DNA of 19,714 nt from the NCBI GenBank assembly GCA_050258555.1, contig JBLMZA010000015.1, positions 1-19,714 on the forward strand, written 5' to 3'. Shown here piece after piece: positions 1-7,497 of the stretch; positions within the stretch are counted from its first letter, which is position 1; every line of letters begins with the position of its first letter. The notes beneath the pieces are model-generated. The model was not told the DNA's origin and did not search any database. It worked only from the letters and a program-made list of their open reading frames with translations. Origin of the DNA: CAISDA01 sp050258555 (GTDB lineage Bacteria > Bacteroidota > Ignavibacteria > UBA10030 > UBA8401). The translations under genes and the position numbers were made by a program.

Positions 1-1
1 C

Positions 2-415
2 GCGCAGATGGCGCTGTGGTTTTTCATCGCGATCGTGTCCTTCCTGCTTCTCTGGGTCGAGACCGGCAGGACGGATACAATGCCCTTGTCGGTGGTCGTC
101 ATGCTCGGGATCAGCGCCGCAACCGCGCTCGGTGCGGCGGTGATCGATACGCGCATCAGGAAGGGAAGCGCTCCCGAACAGTCGCACGACTTTCTCATCG
201 ACATCATTTCGGATGAGCACGGAGTGTGCTTTCACCGTTTTCAGATGGCGGGATGGACCCTTGTGCTTGCGGTCGTGTTCTTCTACACGGTCTTTACCGA
301 GATGCGCATGCCTGACTTCGACGCCTCGATCCTGCTGTTGATGGGCATCAGCTCGGGCACGTATCTGGGATACAAGATTCCGGAAGGCATGCGCTTCGCC
401 GCGGCACACATATGA
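2..415 (+). CDS. Integral membrane protein, 3' part only (5'-truncated)
   Basis: The frame is open to the left edge, and the codon before the first ATG (position 8) is CAG. The window therefore probably starts inside a longer gene, and the ATG at 8 is probably an internal Met. About 137 C-terminal residues are visible. There are three hydrophobic segments: near the start (residues about 3-18), a Gly/Ala-rich one (about 28-48), and one after a short charged loop (about 82-98). A weaker fourth segment lies near residue 110-120. The repeated 'LGIS..T.LG' / 'MGISSGTYLGYK' phrases suggest two similar helical hairpins. No catalytic motif is visible. It recalls the C-terminal membrane region of uncharacterised bacterial membrane proteins, but I cannot name a function. 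It converges on obgE, with 169 bp of palindromic repeats between them. The stop is TGA at 413-415. Confidence 0.7.
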   Translation, partial: AQMALWFFIAIVSFLLLWVETGRTDTMPLSVVVMLGISAATALGAAVIDTRIRKGSAPEQSHDFLIDIISDEHGVCFHRFQMAGWTLVLAVVFFYTVFTEMRMPDFDASILLLMGISSGTYLGYKIPEGMRFAAAHI

Positions 416-430
416 ACGAAGAGGAGGAAG

Positions 431-568
431 ATAAAGCAAGGGGCGAAGCAGCGCTTCGCCCCACATGGAATAAAAGGAAGGTAAAGCAAGGGGGCGAAGC
501 AGCGCTTCGCCCCACATGGGAGAAAAAGAAAGGTGAAGCAGGGGGCGAAATGGCATTTCGCCCTACAA
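431..568. repeat. Three tandem REP-like palindromic repeats downstream of obgE
   Basis: Three near-identical units lie between the convergent membrane-protein gene and obgE. Units 1 and 2 have perfect 10-bp inverted arms GGGGCGAAGC/GCTTCGCCCC around a 3-nt centre (440-462 and 491-513), with starts exactly 51 bp apart. Unit 3 (543-563) has arms GGGCGAAAT/ATTTCGCCC, so both arms changed together. The flanks are also shared: 'RTRAAGCAG' precedes each palindrome and ACATGG (or TACAATG) follows. On the minus strand each hairpin is followed by a pyrimidine-rich stretch (TTGCTTTAYCTTCC type). They could therefore fold in the obgE 3' untranslated region and act as weak terminators or RNA-stability elements. 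No coding capacity is credible. Confidence 0.9.
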
Positions 569-584
569 TGAAGAGTGAATGATA

Positions 585-1574
585 TTATTGGTCGGAGGAA
601 ACGAGGTGCCACATCGCTTCCTTCAGTTCATCGATGCCTTCGCCCGTGACGGCCGAAATGGAATAGACGGGCGTGCCTTTCGGAAATTTCACCTTCCTGA
701 TAGCGGCGCGCACGTCGTCGTCGGCGACGTCGAGCTTGGTGAGCACGATCACGGTCCGCTTTTTGGGAAGATCGGGATTGAACGATTTGAGCTCGTTGAA
801 CAGCACCTTGTAATCCTCTTTGATCGTCTCGCTTGTGCAGTCGATCAGATAGACAAGCGCCTTGGTGCGCTCGATATGCCGCAGGAACTGCGTGCCGAGC
901 CCCTTGCCTTCGTGTGCGCCTTCGATGAGTCCCGGTATGTCGGCCACCACGAAGCTTTTTGATTGCCGGTAATACACCATGCCGAGCTGCGGAGCAAGCG
1001 TCGTGAAAGGATAGTCGGCAATTTTCGGCTTGGCCGCCGAGATCACCGAAATGAGCGTCGACTTGCCCGCATTCGGAAATCCCACCAGGCCGATATCGGC
1101 CAAGAGCTTCAGTTCGAGATCGAGCGTATACTCTTCTCCCGGCGTGCCGGGTGTACAGATGCGCGGCGCCTGATTGGTGGGCGACTTGAAGACCCAGTTG
1201 CCTTTGCCACCCCTGCCGCCCTTGGCGATGACGACCTCCTGATCGTGCTCCGTGAGATCGGCCATCACGTCGCCGGTCTCGTGGTTGCGGACGATCGTGC
1301 CGAGCGGCACGCTCACCACGACATCCTCACCCGAGCGGCCCTCGCAGTTCGAGCCTTCGCCGGGATTGCCGTTCTGCGCCTCGAACTTGCGCTTGTAGCG
1401 GAAGTCGAGCAGCGTATTGAGCTGCTTGTTCGCACGAAGGATCACATCGCCCCCGTTGCCGCCGTTGCCGCCGTCCGGACCGCCTTTCGGAACATATTTT
1501 TCCCTGCGCCAGTGGATGATGCCATTCCCGCCTTTGCCGGAGCGGACGAAGATTTTTGCGGAATCGATGAACAT
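585..1574 (-). CDS. obgE: Obg-family GTPase (ObgE/CgtA)
   Basis: This is the essential ribosome-associated GTPase involved in 50S maturation and stress control. The 329-aa product starts with the canonical Obg N-terminus 'MFIDSAKIFVRSGKGGNG' and the glycine-rich Obg fold (about 1-158, including 'KGGPDGGNGGNGG' and 'KGGRGGKGN'). The G domain follows: G1 GFPNAGKST (165-173), G2 TT in 'PFTTLAPQLG', G3 DIPGLIEGA, G4 TKLD and G5 SAVTGEG. It ends shortly after G5, so the extra C-terminal OCT domain of some Obg proteins is absent. The frame is open 36 codons further upstream, but those codons run through a palindromic repeat. The ATG at 1574 has AAGGAT about 10 nt upstream and matches the family start. 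It is the last gene of a minus-strand unit behind the 479-aa and TPR genes. Confidence 0.97.
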   Translation of the reverse strand: MFIDSAKIFVRSGKGGNGIIHWRREKYVPKGGPDGGNGGNGGDVILRANKQLNTLLDFRYKRKFEAQNGNPGEGSNCEGRSGEDVVVSVPLGTIVRNHETGDVMADLTEHDQEVVIAKGGRGGKGNWVFKSPTNQAPRICTPGTPGEEYTLDLELKLLADIGLVGFPNAGKSTLISVISAAKPKIADYPFTTLAPQLGMVYYRQSKSFVVADIPGLIEGAHEGKGLGTQFLRHIERTKALVYLIDCTSETIKEDYKVLFNELKSFNPDLPKKRTVIVLTKLDVADDDVRAAIRKVKFPKGTPVYSISAVTGEGIDELKEAMWHLVSSDQ

Positions 1575-1630
1575 AAAAACGGGTATCCTTGTGTGTGAAG
1601 AGTTTAAAATTGAAATACTGTAAAAGAAAG

Positions 1631-1696
1631 ATGAAACAGGGGCGAAGCAGCGCTTCGCCCCACATGTCGCTTCGCCCCACATAAAGATTCGCCCTA
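1631..1696. repeat. REP-like palindrome plus two half-repeats upstream of obgE
   Basis: A full copy of the element found downstream of obgE occupies 1639-1661 (arms GGGGCGAAGC/GCTTCGCCCC, centre AGC), preceded by the same purine-rich flank (GATGAAACAG) and followed by ACATG. Two right-arm-only copies follow: TCGCTTCGCCCCACAT (1667-1682) and ATTCGCCCTAC (1687-1697). The last contains CTA at 1694-1696, which on the minus strand is the TAG stop codon of the upstream 479-aa gene. The element thus lies in the 119-bp gap between two co-oriented genes and forms part of the obgE leader if they are co-transcribed. Confidence 0.88.
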
Positions 1697-3133
1697 CGGT
1701 TCGTTGCCGCTGAGCATGCGGTGCCAGGATTCGAGAATGTTGGCGAACATCATCGCCTCTTTCGAAAACGGATCGATGCCGTGCTCGGCAAAGAAGCGGT
1801 CGAGCGAAATGATCGCTTCATCCCATGTCAGCGTATTGGCCGCCGTGCTGATCGCCTCGTCGAAGAGCGCTTCATCGCCCTGAAAGAGCGTGCTGATGAT
1901 CGTCTGCTTGTCGCCGTCCGAAAAGTACGGGGGAGACACGACGATGGGGCCGCCCGTCGCCTCTTCCGGCGTTTCCACTTCCTCAGGCTCCGTCTCTTCC
2001 GGCGCCGCAGCCACTACTGGCGCTTCTTCTTCATGATGCTCGACGATGCCAGCCTGGCGCTGATACATCATTCTCTGCACTTCGTCCTCATCGGCGGGCT
2101 TTTCCGCGCTGCCGGTATAGGAGAGTTCCGGTTCCGTATCGGACGGCAGCGTATCAATCGATGCCGCAGAAGGCTCCGGTGTCTCGACAGGCTCCTCGGG
2201 AATCGCGACGGAAACCAGCGCGGATTCCAATGGCGCCTCGGAAGAAACCGCAGCGTGTTCCGGCTTCGTCTCGAAGGCAAAGCGGGACAGAATTGATGCT
2301 TCCGATGCCTCATGCTCCGAGGCGGCAGCCATGAGCATTGAGGGATCCGGCACCGGCGCATTGTCGGCAACGGCTTCAAGCACCATCTCGAGCGTGAACT
2401 GCGACAGCTCGAGCGCACTGTCCCGCTCGCGCAGCGCCGAGAACGCCTCGGCATATTTCGTCATTTTCTTGTCCTCGAAGAAATAGATCATCGCGCGCAC
2501 CGGCACGCGCGCCGGCAGGGGAGGATCCATCGTGGCGCGGATCGCGCCCACAAAATCGAAGACGGGACGCGTGATCACCGCCAGTTCTTTTGGCGAAGCC
2601 GGCAGGCAGATCTCATCGTCGATCGTTTTCAGGAGGCGCTTCATCTCCTCGCTGCCCACATCGGTGCGCTGCCTGGACTCGGCATATTTTTCGAGCACGG
2701 CCCGGTAGTAGGCGTAATCGGCGCAGTAGCGCAGCTTGGCAAGCATCTCTTCGGCCGTGATGCGGATCGTCTGGTCGAAGAAGAAACTGTTGAGCGTCCA
2801 CTGCGGACGGCACAGATAGTTCAGCAGGAAATGGATGCACTTGTCTGCTGAGGCGTCGAAGTCCTTCCTGGTGAACGTGAAATTGTTCACCAGGAGCAGG
2901 TCGATCTGCTCTTCCAGCAGGCGCACCTCGGGGATGGCGAATGAAAACTTCGACGATTTCACCTCTCGCATCTTCTCCTGCATGCGGAGCCATTCGACAT
3001 CGGCGCGGAAAAACGTCTTGACGTTTGCCGGAATGTTCGACTCGAGCAGCGAACGCAGTCCGATGGACGAGCCTTCGCCGATCGTGTTCGATCGGAGCAT
3101 GTGGAAGAACTGTGTGGTTTCCTGGTCAAACAT
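1694..3133 (-). CDS. Uncharacterised 479-aa protein with acidic Pro/Glu-rich linker
   Basis: I do not recognise a named family. The N-terminal part (about 1-255) looks entirely helical and has no signal peptide or membrane segment, so it is probably cytoplasmic. Residues about 260-402 form a low-complexity linker rich in Glu, Pro, Ala and Ser. A compact C-terminal module of about 77 residues follows ('YFSDGDKQTIISTLFQGDE' to '...GIDPFSKEAMMFANILESWH'). Similar C-terminal modules occur, to my recollection, in hypothetical proteins of Ignavibacteria, which I cannot verify here. The domain-linker-domain layout suggests a scaffold or adaptor. The gene begins 15 bp after the TPR gene stop, with no clear Shine-Dalgarno, so translation may be coupled. 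Its TAG stop lies inside a truncated palindromic repeat, so the original C-terminus may have been altered by repeat insertion. Confidence 0.85.
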   Translation of the reverse strand: MFDQETTQFFHMLRSNTIGEGSSIGLRSLLESNIPANVKTFFRADVEWLRMQEKMREVKSSKFSFAIPEVRLLEEQIDLLLVNNFTFTRKDFDASADKCIHFLLNYLCRPQWTLNSFFFDQTIRITAEEMLAKLRYCADYAYYRAVLEKYAESRQRTDVGSEEMKRLLKTIDDEICLPASPKELAVITRPVFDFVGAIRATMDPPLPARVPVRAMIYFFEDKKMTKYAEAFSALRERDSALELSQFTLEMVLEAVADNAPVPDPSMLMAAASEHEASEASILSRFAFETKPEHAAVSSEAPLESALVSVAIPEEPVETPEPSAASIDTLPSDTEPELSYTGSAEKPADEDEVQRMMYQRQAGIVEHHEEEAPVVAAAPEETEPEEVETPEEATGGPIVVSPPYFSDGDKQTIISTLFQGDEALFDEAISTAANTLTWDEAIISLDRFFAEHGIDPFSKEAMMFANILESWHRMLSGNEP

Positions 3134-3148
3134 AATGTGATGGATGAG

Positions 3149-6100
3149 TTATTGTGGCGTCGATGCCGAAGGCGTGCCGACGGCGCCCTTCACGCGCGCG
3201 ATTTCCTTCTGCGCGGCGGTCTTGAACGTTCCGTCAATGCCCGGCCGGTCGACGATCTGCTGATACATGTTCAGCGCCTGGTCGTACTTGCCCATCTTCT
3301 CGTACGACTGTCCCGCCATGTAATATGAGCTCGGTGTCCAGTCGATCTTCGTCTTCTTGTTCACCAGATACGGCACCTTCAGAAATTCGAGGATTGCCTG
3401 CTGATACTCGTTCTTGTAGAAATACGTCTCGCCGAGATAATAGCGGATCTCGGATTCGAGCTCCTTGTCGGTCGTCTCGAGCAGCGCCTGCAGCTGCACG
3501 ATCGCCCGGTCGTAATAGCCGAGTTTCTGATAGAGCACGCCGAGGTCGATCTTCTTGTTCTGTATCGTCTCGTGCATCGGGTAGCGCTCGATGAACTTGC
3601 GCGTCAGCTCGAGCGCGAGCGCATTCTGTCCGACTTCCTTGTATGCCTCGATGATGTTGTTCATGGCGAAGGGCATCAGGTCGGGCGAGGCCGACGGTTT
3701 GTCGACGATCATGCGGTAGTACTTGATCGCATCGTCGTACTGCTCGCGGAAGTAATAAATGTTGCCGAGCGCCAGATACGTTTTCGGAAGCATTTCGGAA
3801 TTCGGAAACGACTTCATGACGCGCATATAGTTCGACAGGGCGCTGTCGGGCTGGTTGGTGGCCTCGTAGATCTTGCCCGTCCAGAAGATGCTCTTGTCGA
3901 CAAACGTGGTGTTGTCGTATTTCGACGGGAATTTCCTCAACACCGAGAGCGCGTCCTGATAGCGTTCGGCGCGGAAGTCGACCATCGCCTTTTCGAACGT
4001 GAATTCCGCCTGCGCGTCGTCATCGTCGTCGTACGCCTTTTCGTAGGCGTCGATTTTCGCCTCGGCTTCCTTCAATTTGCCGCTGCGGAAGAGCGACGTG
4101 ATCACGCGCCGCTCTGTCTTCTTCCGCGCTCCGGCATCGTCCGTCAGCGGCAGAAGCTGCTGGTATTCGCCCAGGGCCTTCGGATACTGTCCGTTGTCAT
4201 AGAGCAGATCGGCAAGCTTCTGCGTGTTGTCGGCCGTGCGGCGGACCGAAACCGACTGTTCGAGATAGCGGATGGCCGATTCGCTCCTTCCGTTTTCCTG
4301 TTCCATCAGCGCCAGGCGCGAAAGAACCGAGGATGCCGAATCGTGCTGGGGAAAGTCCTTCACAAATGCGGCATAGGCGGCCGATGCCGGAACCGCATCG
4401 CCCGATTCATCGTACGTGCGAGCCAGGTTCAGCATGAGCGCGGCGCGGCGCGATTCATCGGCATAGAGCGGGGAGGAAAGCCTGCGCTCTTCGGCCGCGT
4501 AGAGCGAGAGCGCCTTATCGAATGCGCCCGAGCGCCGGTAGGCGCGCGCAAGATCCGATTCAGCCTGTTCGGCCGCGCGCGTATAAAAATAATCGGCGTG
4601 CAGCTTCTCGAAGGCGGCCAGGGCCTCGGGAGAGCGGCCCGATGAGAGCAGTGCGGCGCCCTTCTCGCGCAGCACATCGGCGCTCCAGCGGCCCTTCGGA
4701 TACTGCTTCAGATACGCGTTCATCACCGCAAGCGCCGAATCCTGTCTGCCGAAATGCGCCAGCTGTATGCCGAGGCGCGCCGAGGCTTCTTCGGCTTCGG
4801 GCGATCCGGCATGCAGCGAAAGGATCTGCCGGTAGGCATCGATCGATTCGGAGAGGCTGCCGCGCGATTCGAGCGCGCGCGCCAGAGCCAGACGCGCTTC
4901 GGAAAGGCGCGGACTGAAGGGATGTTCGCCGATCAATTGGCGGGCCGATGCGATGACGGCATCGGACGACTGCGTGCGCGCCTGCAGCGAGAAGAGATCG
5001 AACGATGCGTCTTCGAAATATTTTTTATTGTGGGGACGCTTCAGATATTCATTCACCGCGGCGCGCGCATCGGCGCGCTTCGTCGTGTCCAGTTCGCTGT
5101 TTTTGAGGATGGAAAGCACGCGCTTGTACGACGCCGCCTCTTTGCCGGCTTCATCGGCCGCGATCGATTCGGCCTTCGCATACTGGGTTTCGGCCAGGGG
5201 ATACTCCCGCAGGCGTTCGAAATAGAGATCTCCGAGCTTCAAGGCGAGTTCCGCCTTCGGCCGGTCCGCCACCATATCGCCGAGAATGCCGGCGAGCATC
5301 TTCATCGTCTCGTTCTTGTCTGCGGCCGACACCTGCTGGAGCGCCATGCGGCGCGCCTGCGCCTGCGCAGTCAGTTCGCTTGCCGGATACTGCTGTATGA
5401 TCTCGTCGTAGTACTCGATCGCCTGCTCGGGCTTTTCCTGCTGTTCGAGCGTCTGGGCAAGCAGGAAGAGTGCCTCGTCGACAAGCGGCGCGCGCGGATA
5501 GGCGGCGATCATCTGTTTCAGGAGCGAGGATGCACGCTGCGTTTCGCCGAGCGGGGAGCGCAGAAGCGATGCGGCGCGGAACATCGCTTCCGGCGCATCG
5601 GCATCGTTCGGAGCCGATGCGGCGAATTTCTGATAGTACTGCGCGGCCAGCTCATAATCCTTCTGCATCGCGGCGACGGACGCTCCTCTGAGCAGCGCCT
5701 CTTTCTTCTCGGCGGCTGAGGCGGCGCGCTCGGCGGCCGATGCATAGCGCGCAAGCGCGCGCTTGTACTCCTTCATCTCCGCGTAGGCATTGCCCGCATG
5801 GATCAGCCCGAATGTCGAATCGGTCGCCATGCTCGGCGAGGCGAGATAGCGGTCCCAATGCTCTGCGGCCCGTTTCATGTCGCGCTGCGCTTCATAGGTG
5901 CGCGCAAGCGCCAGAAGGATCTGCGTGCGCTGCACCGGGGCGACCTTCGATGTATCGAGCGTGACTTTTTTCAACTGCTCGGCTGCCTCGGCGGTTCTTC
6001 CCGCGCCGGCCAGAAGCTGCGCCAGCGCGATGCGCGATTCGGCGACCGTCACCGAGGGAGAGGCTTTGTCGTCGATCACGGACTTATAGAGCTTTTCGGC

Positions 6101-6781
6101 TTCCAGCGGACTTCCGGTTTTTTCGGCAAGCGCGCCCAGCTGGAAGAGCACCGTCGCCTTGAGTTCCTTATTGACGCCCGCTTCGGATGCGAGCGAGAGT
6201 TCGGTCTTGGCGGCGGCGAAATTGTTCTGCTTCAGATAGAGCATGCCCAGGCGCAGATGTCCGGCCGGCACGAGCTCGTCCGACGGGAAGTCGCTGAAGA
6301 GCGAGCGCAGCACTTTCACCGCATTGTCGGGATCGTTGGCGCGGTCGAACAATTCCGCCGCCTGCAGCAGGCCTTTGGCCGCATAGCTGCTTTTCGGATA
6401 GAAGACCTTGATGCGCTCGAATGCCGATGCGGCATCGGCGAATTTCTTTTCCTGGGCGAAGAGCTCGCCCACATACCAGAAGGCTTCCGGCGCCTTGGGA
6501 TTATCGGCATACGTGAGGGCGAAGTTCTGGAACGTCGTCCGCGCGTCGTCGATTTTTCCGGCGGCGCGCTGCGTGAGTCCCAGATACCACCGCGCATCGC
6601 TCAGCTGTCCGCTCTTCGGGTTATTGGCGATGAACTGCTTGAACTGTTCGAGCGCGAGATCGTACATCTTGTCGTTGTAGAGATTCATCGCCAGCTTCAG
6701 ATCGGCATTTTCCTTCGTATTCTGTGCGAAGGCGAATGCAGAAAGGAGGCAGACGAGAATGAACGTCGTGAAAGTCTTCAT
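3149..6781 (-). CDS. Large exported TPR-repeat protein (1210 aa)
   Basis: The start at 6781 gives a clean Sec signal peptide, 'MKTFTTFILVCLLSAFAFAQ', with an AFA-Q cleavage site. The frame is open 28 codons further upstream, but that extension would bury the signal. The mature protein is almost wholly helical tetratricopeptide-type repeats with a period of about 34-40 residues. Recurrent phrases are 'Y..A...Y..II..YP.S..A..A..RLA', 'LGNIYYFREQYDDAIKYYR' and 'YLGETYFYKNEYQQAILEFL'. The repeats resemble BamD/CpoB (YbgF)-type TPRs, which work on the periplasmic side of envelope assembly. No enzymatic domain or C-terminal sorting domain is visible, and it ends in a short Ser/Thr/Pro tail. The likely role is a periplasmic protein-interaction scaffold (inference). 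It heads the minus-strand unit with the 479-aa gene and obgE. Confidence 0.93.
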   Translation of the reverse strand: MKTFTTFILVCLLSAFAFAQNTKENADLKLAMNLYNDKMYDLALEQFKQFIANNPKSGQLSDARWYLGLTQRAAGKIDDARTTFQNFALTYADNPKAPEAFWYVGELFAQEKKFADAASAFERIKVFYPKSSYAAKGLLQAAELFDRANDPDNAVKVLRSLFSDFPSDELVPAGHLRLGMLYLKQNNFAAAKTELSLASEAGVNKELKATVLFQLGALAEKTGSPLEAEKLYKSVIDDKASPSVTVAESRIALAQLLAGAGRTAEAAEQLKKVTLDTSKVAPVQRTQILLALARTYEAQRDMKRAAEHWDRYLASPSMATDSTFGLIHAGNAYAEMKEYKRALARYASAAERAASAAEKKEALLRGASVAAMQKDYELAAQYYQKFAASAPNDADAPEAMFRAASLLRSPLGETQRASSLLKQMIAAYPRAPLVDEALFLLAQTLEQQEKPEQAIEYYDEIIQQYPASELTAQAQARRMALQQVSAADKNETMKMLAGILGDMVADRPKAELALKLGDLYFERLREYPLAETQYAKAESIAADEAGKEAASYKRVLSILKNSELDTTKRADARAAVNEYLKRPHNKKYFEDASFDLFSLQARTQSSDAVIASARQLIGEHPFSPRLSEARLALARALESRGSLSESIDAYRQILSLHAGSPEAEEASARLGIQLAHFGRQDSALAVMNAYLKQYPKGRWSADVLREKGAALLSSGRSPEALAAFEKLHADYFYTRAAEQAESDLARAYRRSGAFDKALSLYAAEERRLSSPLYADESRRAALMLNLARTYDESGDAVPASAAYAAFVKDFPQHDSASSVLSRLALMEQENGRSESAIRYLEQSVSVRRTADNTQKLADLLYDNGQYPKALGEYQQLLPLTDDAGARKKTERRVITSLFRSGKLKEAEAKIDAYEKAYDDDDDAQAEFTFEKAMVDFRAERYQDALSVLRKFPSKYDNTTFVDKSIFWTGKIYEATNQPDSALSNYMRVMKSFPNSEMLPKTYLALGNIYYFREQYDDAIKYYRMIVDKPSASPDLMPFAMNNIIEAYKEVGQNALALELTRKFIERYPMHETIQNKKIDLGVLYQKLGYYDRAIVQLQALLETTDKELESEIRYYLGETYFYKNEYQQAILEFLKVPYLVNKKTKIDWTPSSYYMAGQSYEKMGKYDQALNMYQQIVDRPGIDGTFKTAAQKEIARVKGAVGTPSASTPQ

Positions 6782-6835
6782 GATAAATACCAGGCGTATG
6801 GTTCCGTTTTTCGAATGGATTGGACGGAAGACGAA

Positions 6836-6873
6836 TACTTCAAAGTACTCAATATTTGCCAGCATTGCAATGC
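6836..6873 (-). promoter_or_regulatory. Putative promoter/operator region of the TPR-obgE unit
   Basis: Upstream of the TPR gene are two dyads: a perfect 12-bp palindrome GCATTGCAATGC (6862-6873) and TACTT-CA-AAGTA (6836-6847). Read on the minus strand, TTGCAA overlaps the first dyad and TACTTT overlaps the second with 17 bp between them, a weak sigma70-like pair. Short dyads of this size arise by chance in 20 kb, so this is only a candidate. Confidence 0.25.
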
Positions 6874-6917
6874 ACGCACCGTTCCCGTCCGCCTGATATA
6901 GAGAGCTGGAGAGGAAG

Positions 6918-6957
6918 AAAAAAGCCCGGCATCGGTTGGAAACAGAGGATGCCGGGC
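6918..6957 (-). terminator. Rho-independent terminator of the small exported-protein gene
   Basis: Perfect 10-bp arms GCCCGGCATC (6924-6933) and GATGCCGGGC (6948-6957) enclose a 14-nt loop. On the minus strand the stem is followed by six T (complement of 6918-6923) and a pyrimidine-rich tail. It lies 30 bp after the stop of the 6987-7394 gene and ends that transcript before the TPR unit begins. Confidence 0.9.
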
Positions 6958-6986
6958 CGTGGAAACTAAACGTTGGACTGCAGCGC

Positions 6987-7394
6987 TCAGGCGCCGGTCG
7001 TTTTGGGAAGCTTTTTTGCCGGAGACTTCACTTCTCTGATCGATGTGACATTCAAGACGTCGCCCTTCAGCGTTCCTTTCACTTCGACCAAGAGATGATC
7101 CTCCTTGTGCGTGGACTTGAGGTATGCGGCCGCTTTCTCGTTTCCGGCCGCATCGAAACCGATCCACTTGCCGTCCGAGACGACGCCGTAGCCGGCGGCC
7201 GCGCAGTCCTTTTCCATCGCGCATTCGCGCGTATGCTTTGCGGCGCGCGCCATCGCTTCATCCGGACTTTTTTTCACCATCGATGAAGCGCACATCTTGT
7301 CGACGAGATAGCCGGAGACGGTTTTTGTTTCCTGAGCCGATGCCGCAACGCCCAGCATGGCCGCAAGTACGGCAATAATCATGAAGTGTTTCAT
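6987..7394 (-). CDS. Small exported Cys-containing protein (135 aa), function unknown
   Basis: Residues 1-20 form a signal peptide ending ASA-Q, so the product is predicted to be periplasmic. The mature part has the pattern 'GYLVDKMC' (Cys35), 'KHTRECAMEKDC' (His54, Cys58, Cys64), 'AGYGVVSDGKWIGFDAAGN' and a C-terminal beta-rich stretch 'LLVEVKGTLKGDVLNVTSI'. This layout matches a small, widespread family of exported proteins, seen for example in Acidobacteria and Planctomycetes, that I recall only as uncharacterised. The three Cys and one His could bind a metal or form disulfides (inference). The start is supported by GAGGA about 8 nt upstream. It is monocistronic: divergent from HU, with its own strong terminator downstream. 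Confidence 0.9.
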   Translation of the reverse strand: MKHFMIIAVLAAMLGVAASAQETKTVSGYLVDKMCASSMVKKSPDEAMARAAKHTRECAMEKDCAAAGYGVVSDGKWIGFDAAGNEKAAAYLKSTHKEDHLLVEVKGTLKGDVLNVTSIREVKSPAKKLPKTTGA

Positions 7395-7497
7395 ACGCCA
7401 TCCTCTTGTATGTGTCTGGGATCATGGAGAGTTACTGTTTTCAACATCCGCCTCCCGAAAATGATTCCGAAAAAAAAATCAAAAAAATATCAGAAAA

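Noticed and set aside
391..402. Further copy of the palindromic repeat (GCGCTTCGCC) at the end of the first gene
   Set aside because: It is a short coding-sequence match with no second arm and none of the flanking bases.
431..568. CRISPR-like array (repeats at 51-bp spacing)
   Set aside because: Only three units; the 'spacers' between palindromes are themselves similar from unit to unit, the palindromes are fully symmetric, unit 3 differs, and no cas genes are present.
283..612. Small minus-strand open frame with repeated Cys-Gly-Ala-Lys-Arg-Cys-Phe-Ala-Pro peptides
   Set aside because: The peptide repeats are only the translation of the palindromic DNA repeat; there is no ribosome site, and the frame overlaps the 3' ends of two real genes.
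1575..1682. N-terminal extension of ObgE (36 residues)
   Set aside because: The extension translates the palindromic repeat; the Obg fold begins at the ATG at 1574 with a ribosome site just upstream.
6782..6865. N-terminal extension of the TPR protein (28 residues)
   Set aside because: It would place charged residues before a perfect signal peptide; the ATG at 6781 gives the exported form.
3572..6901. Long open frames of about 320-370 codons on the + strand opposite the TPR gene
   Set aside because: They are antisense to a clear repeat protein, have low-complexity Arg/Gly-rich translations without family motifs, and are explained by the GC-rich codon use of the true gene.
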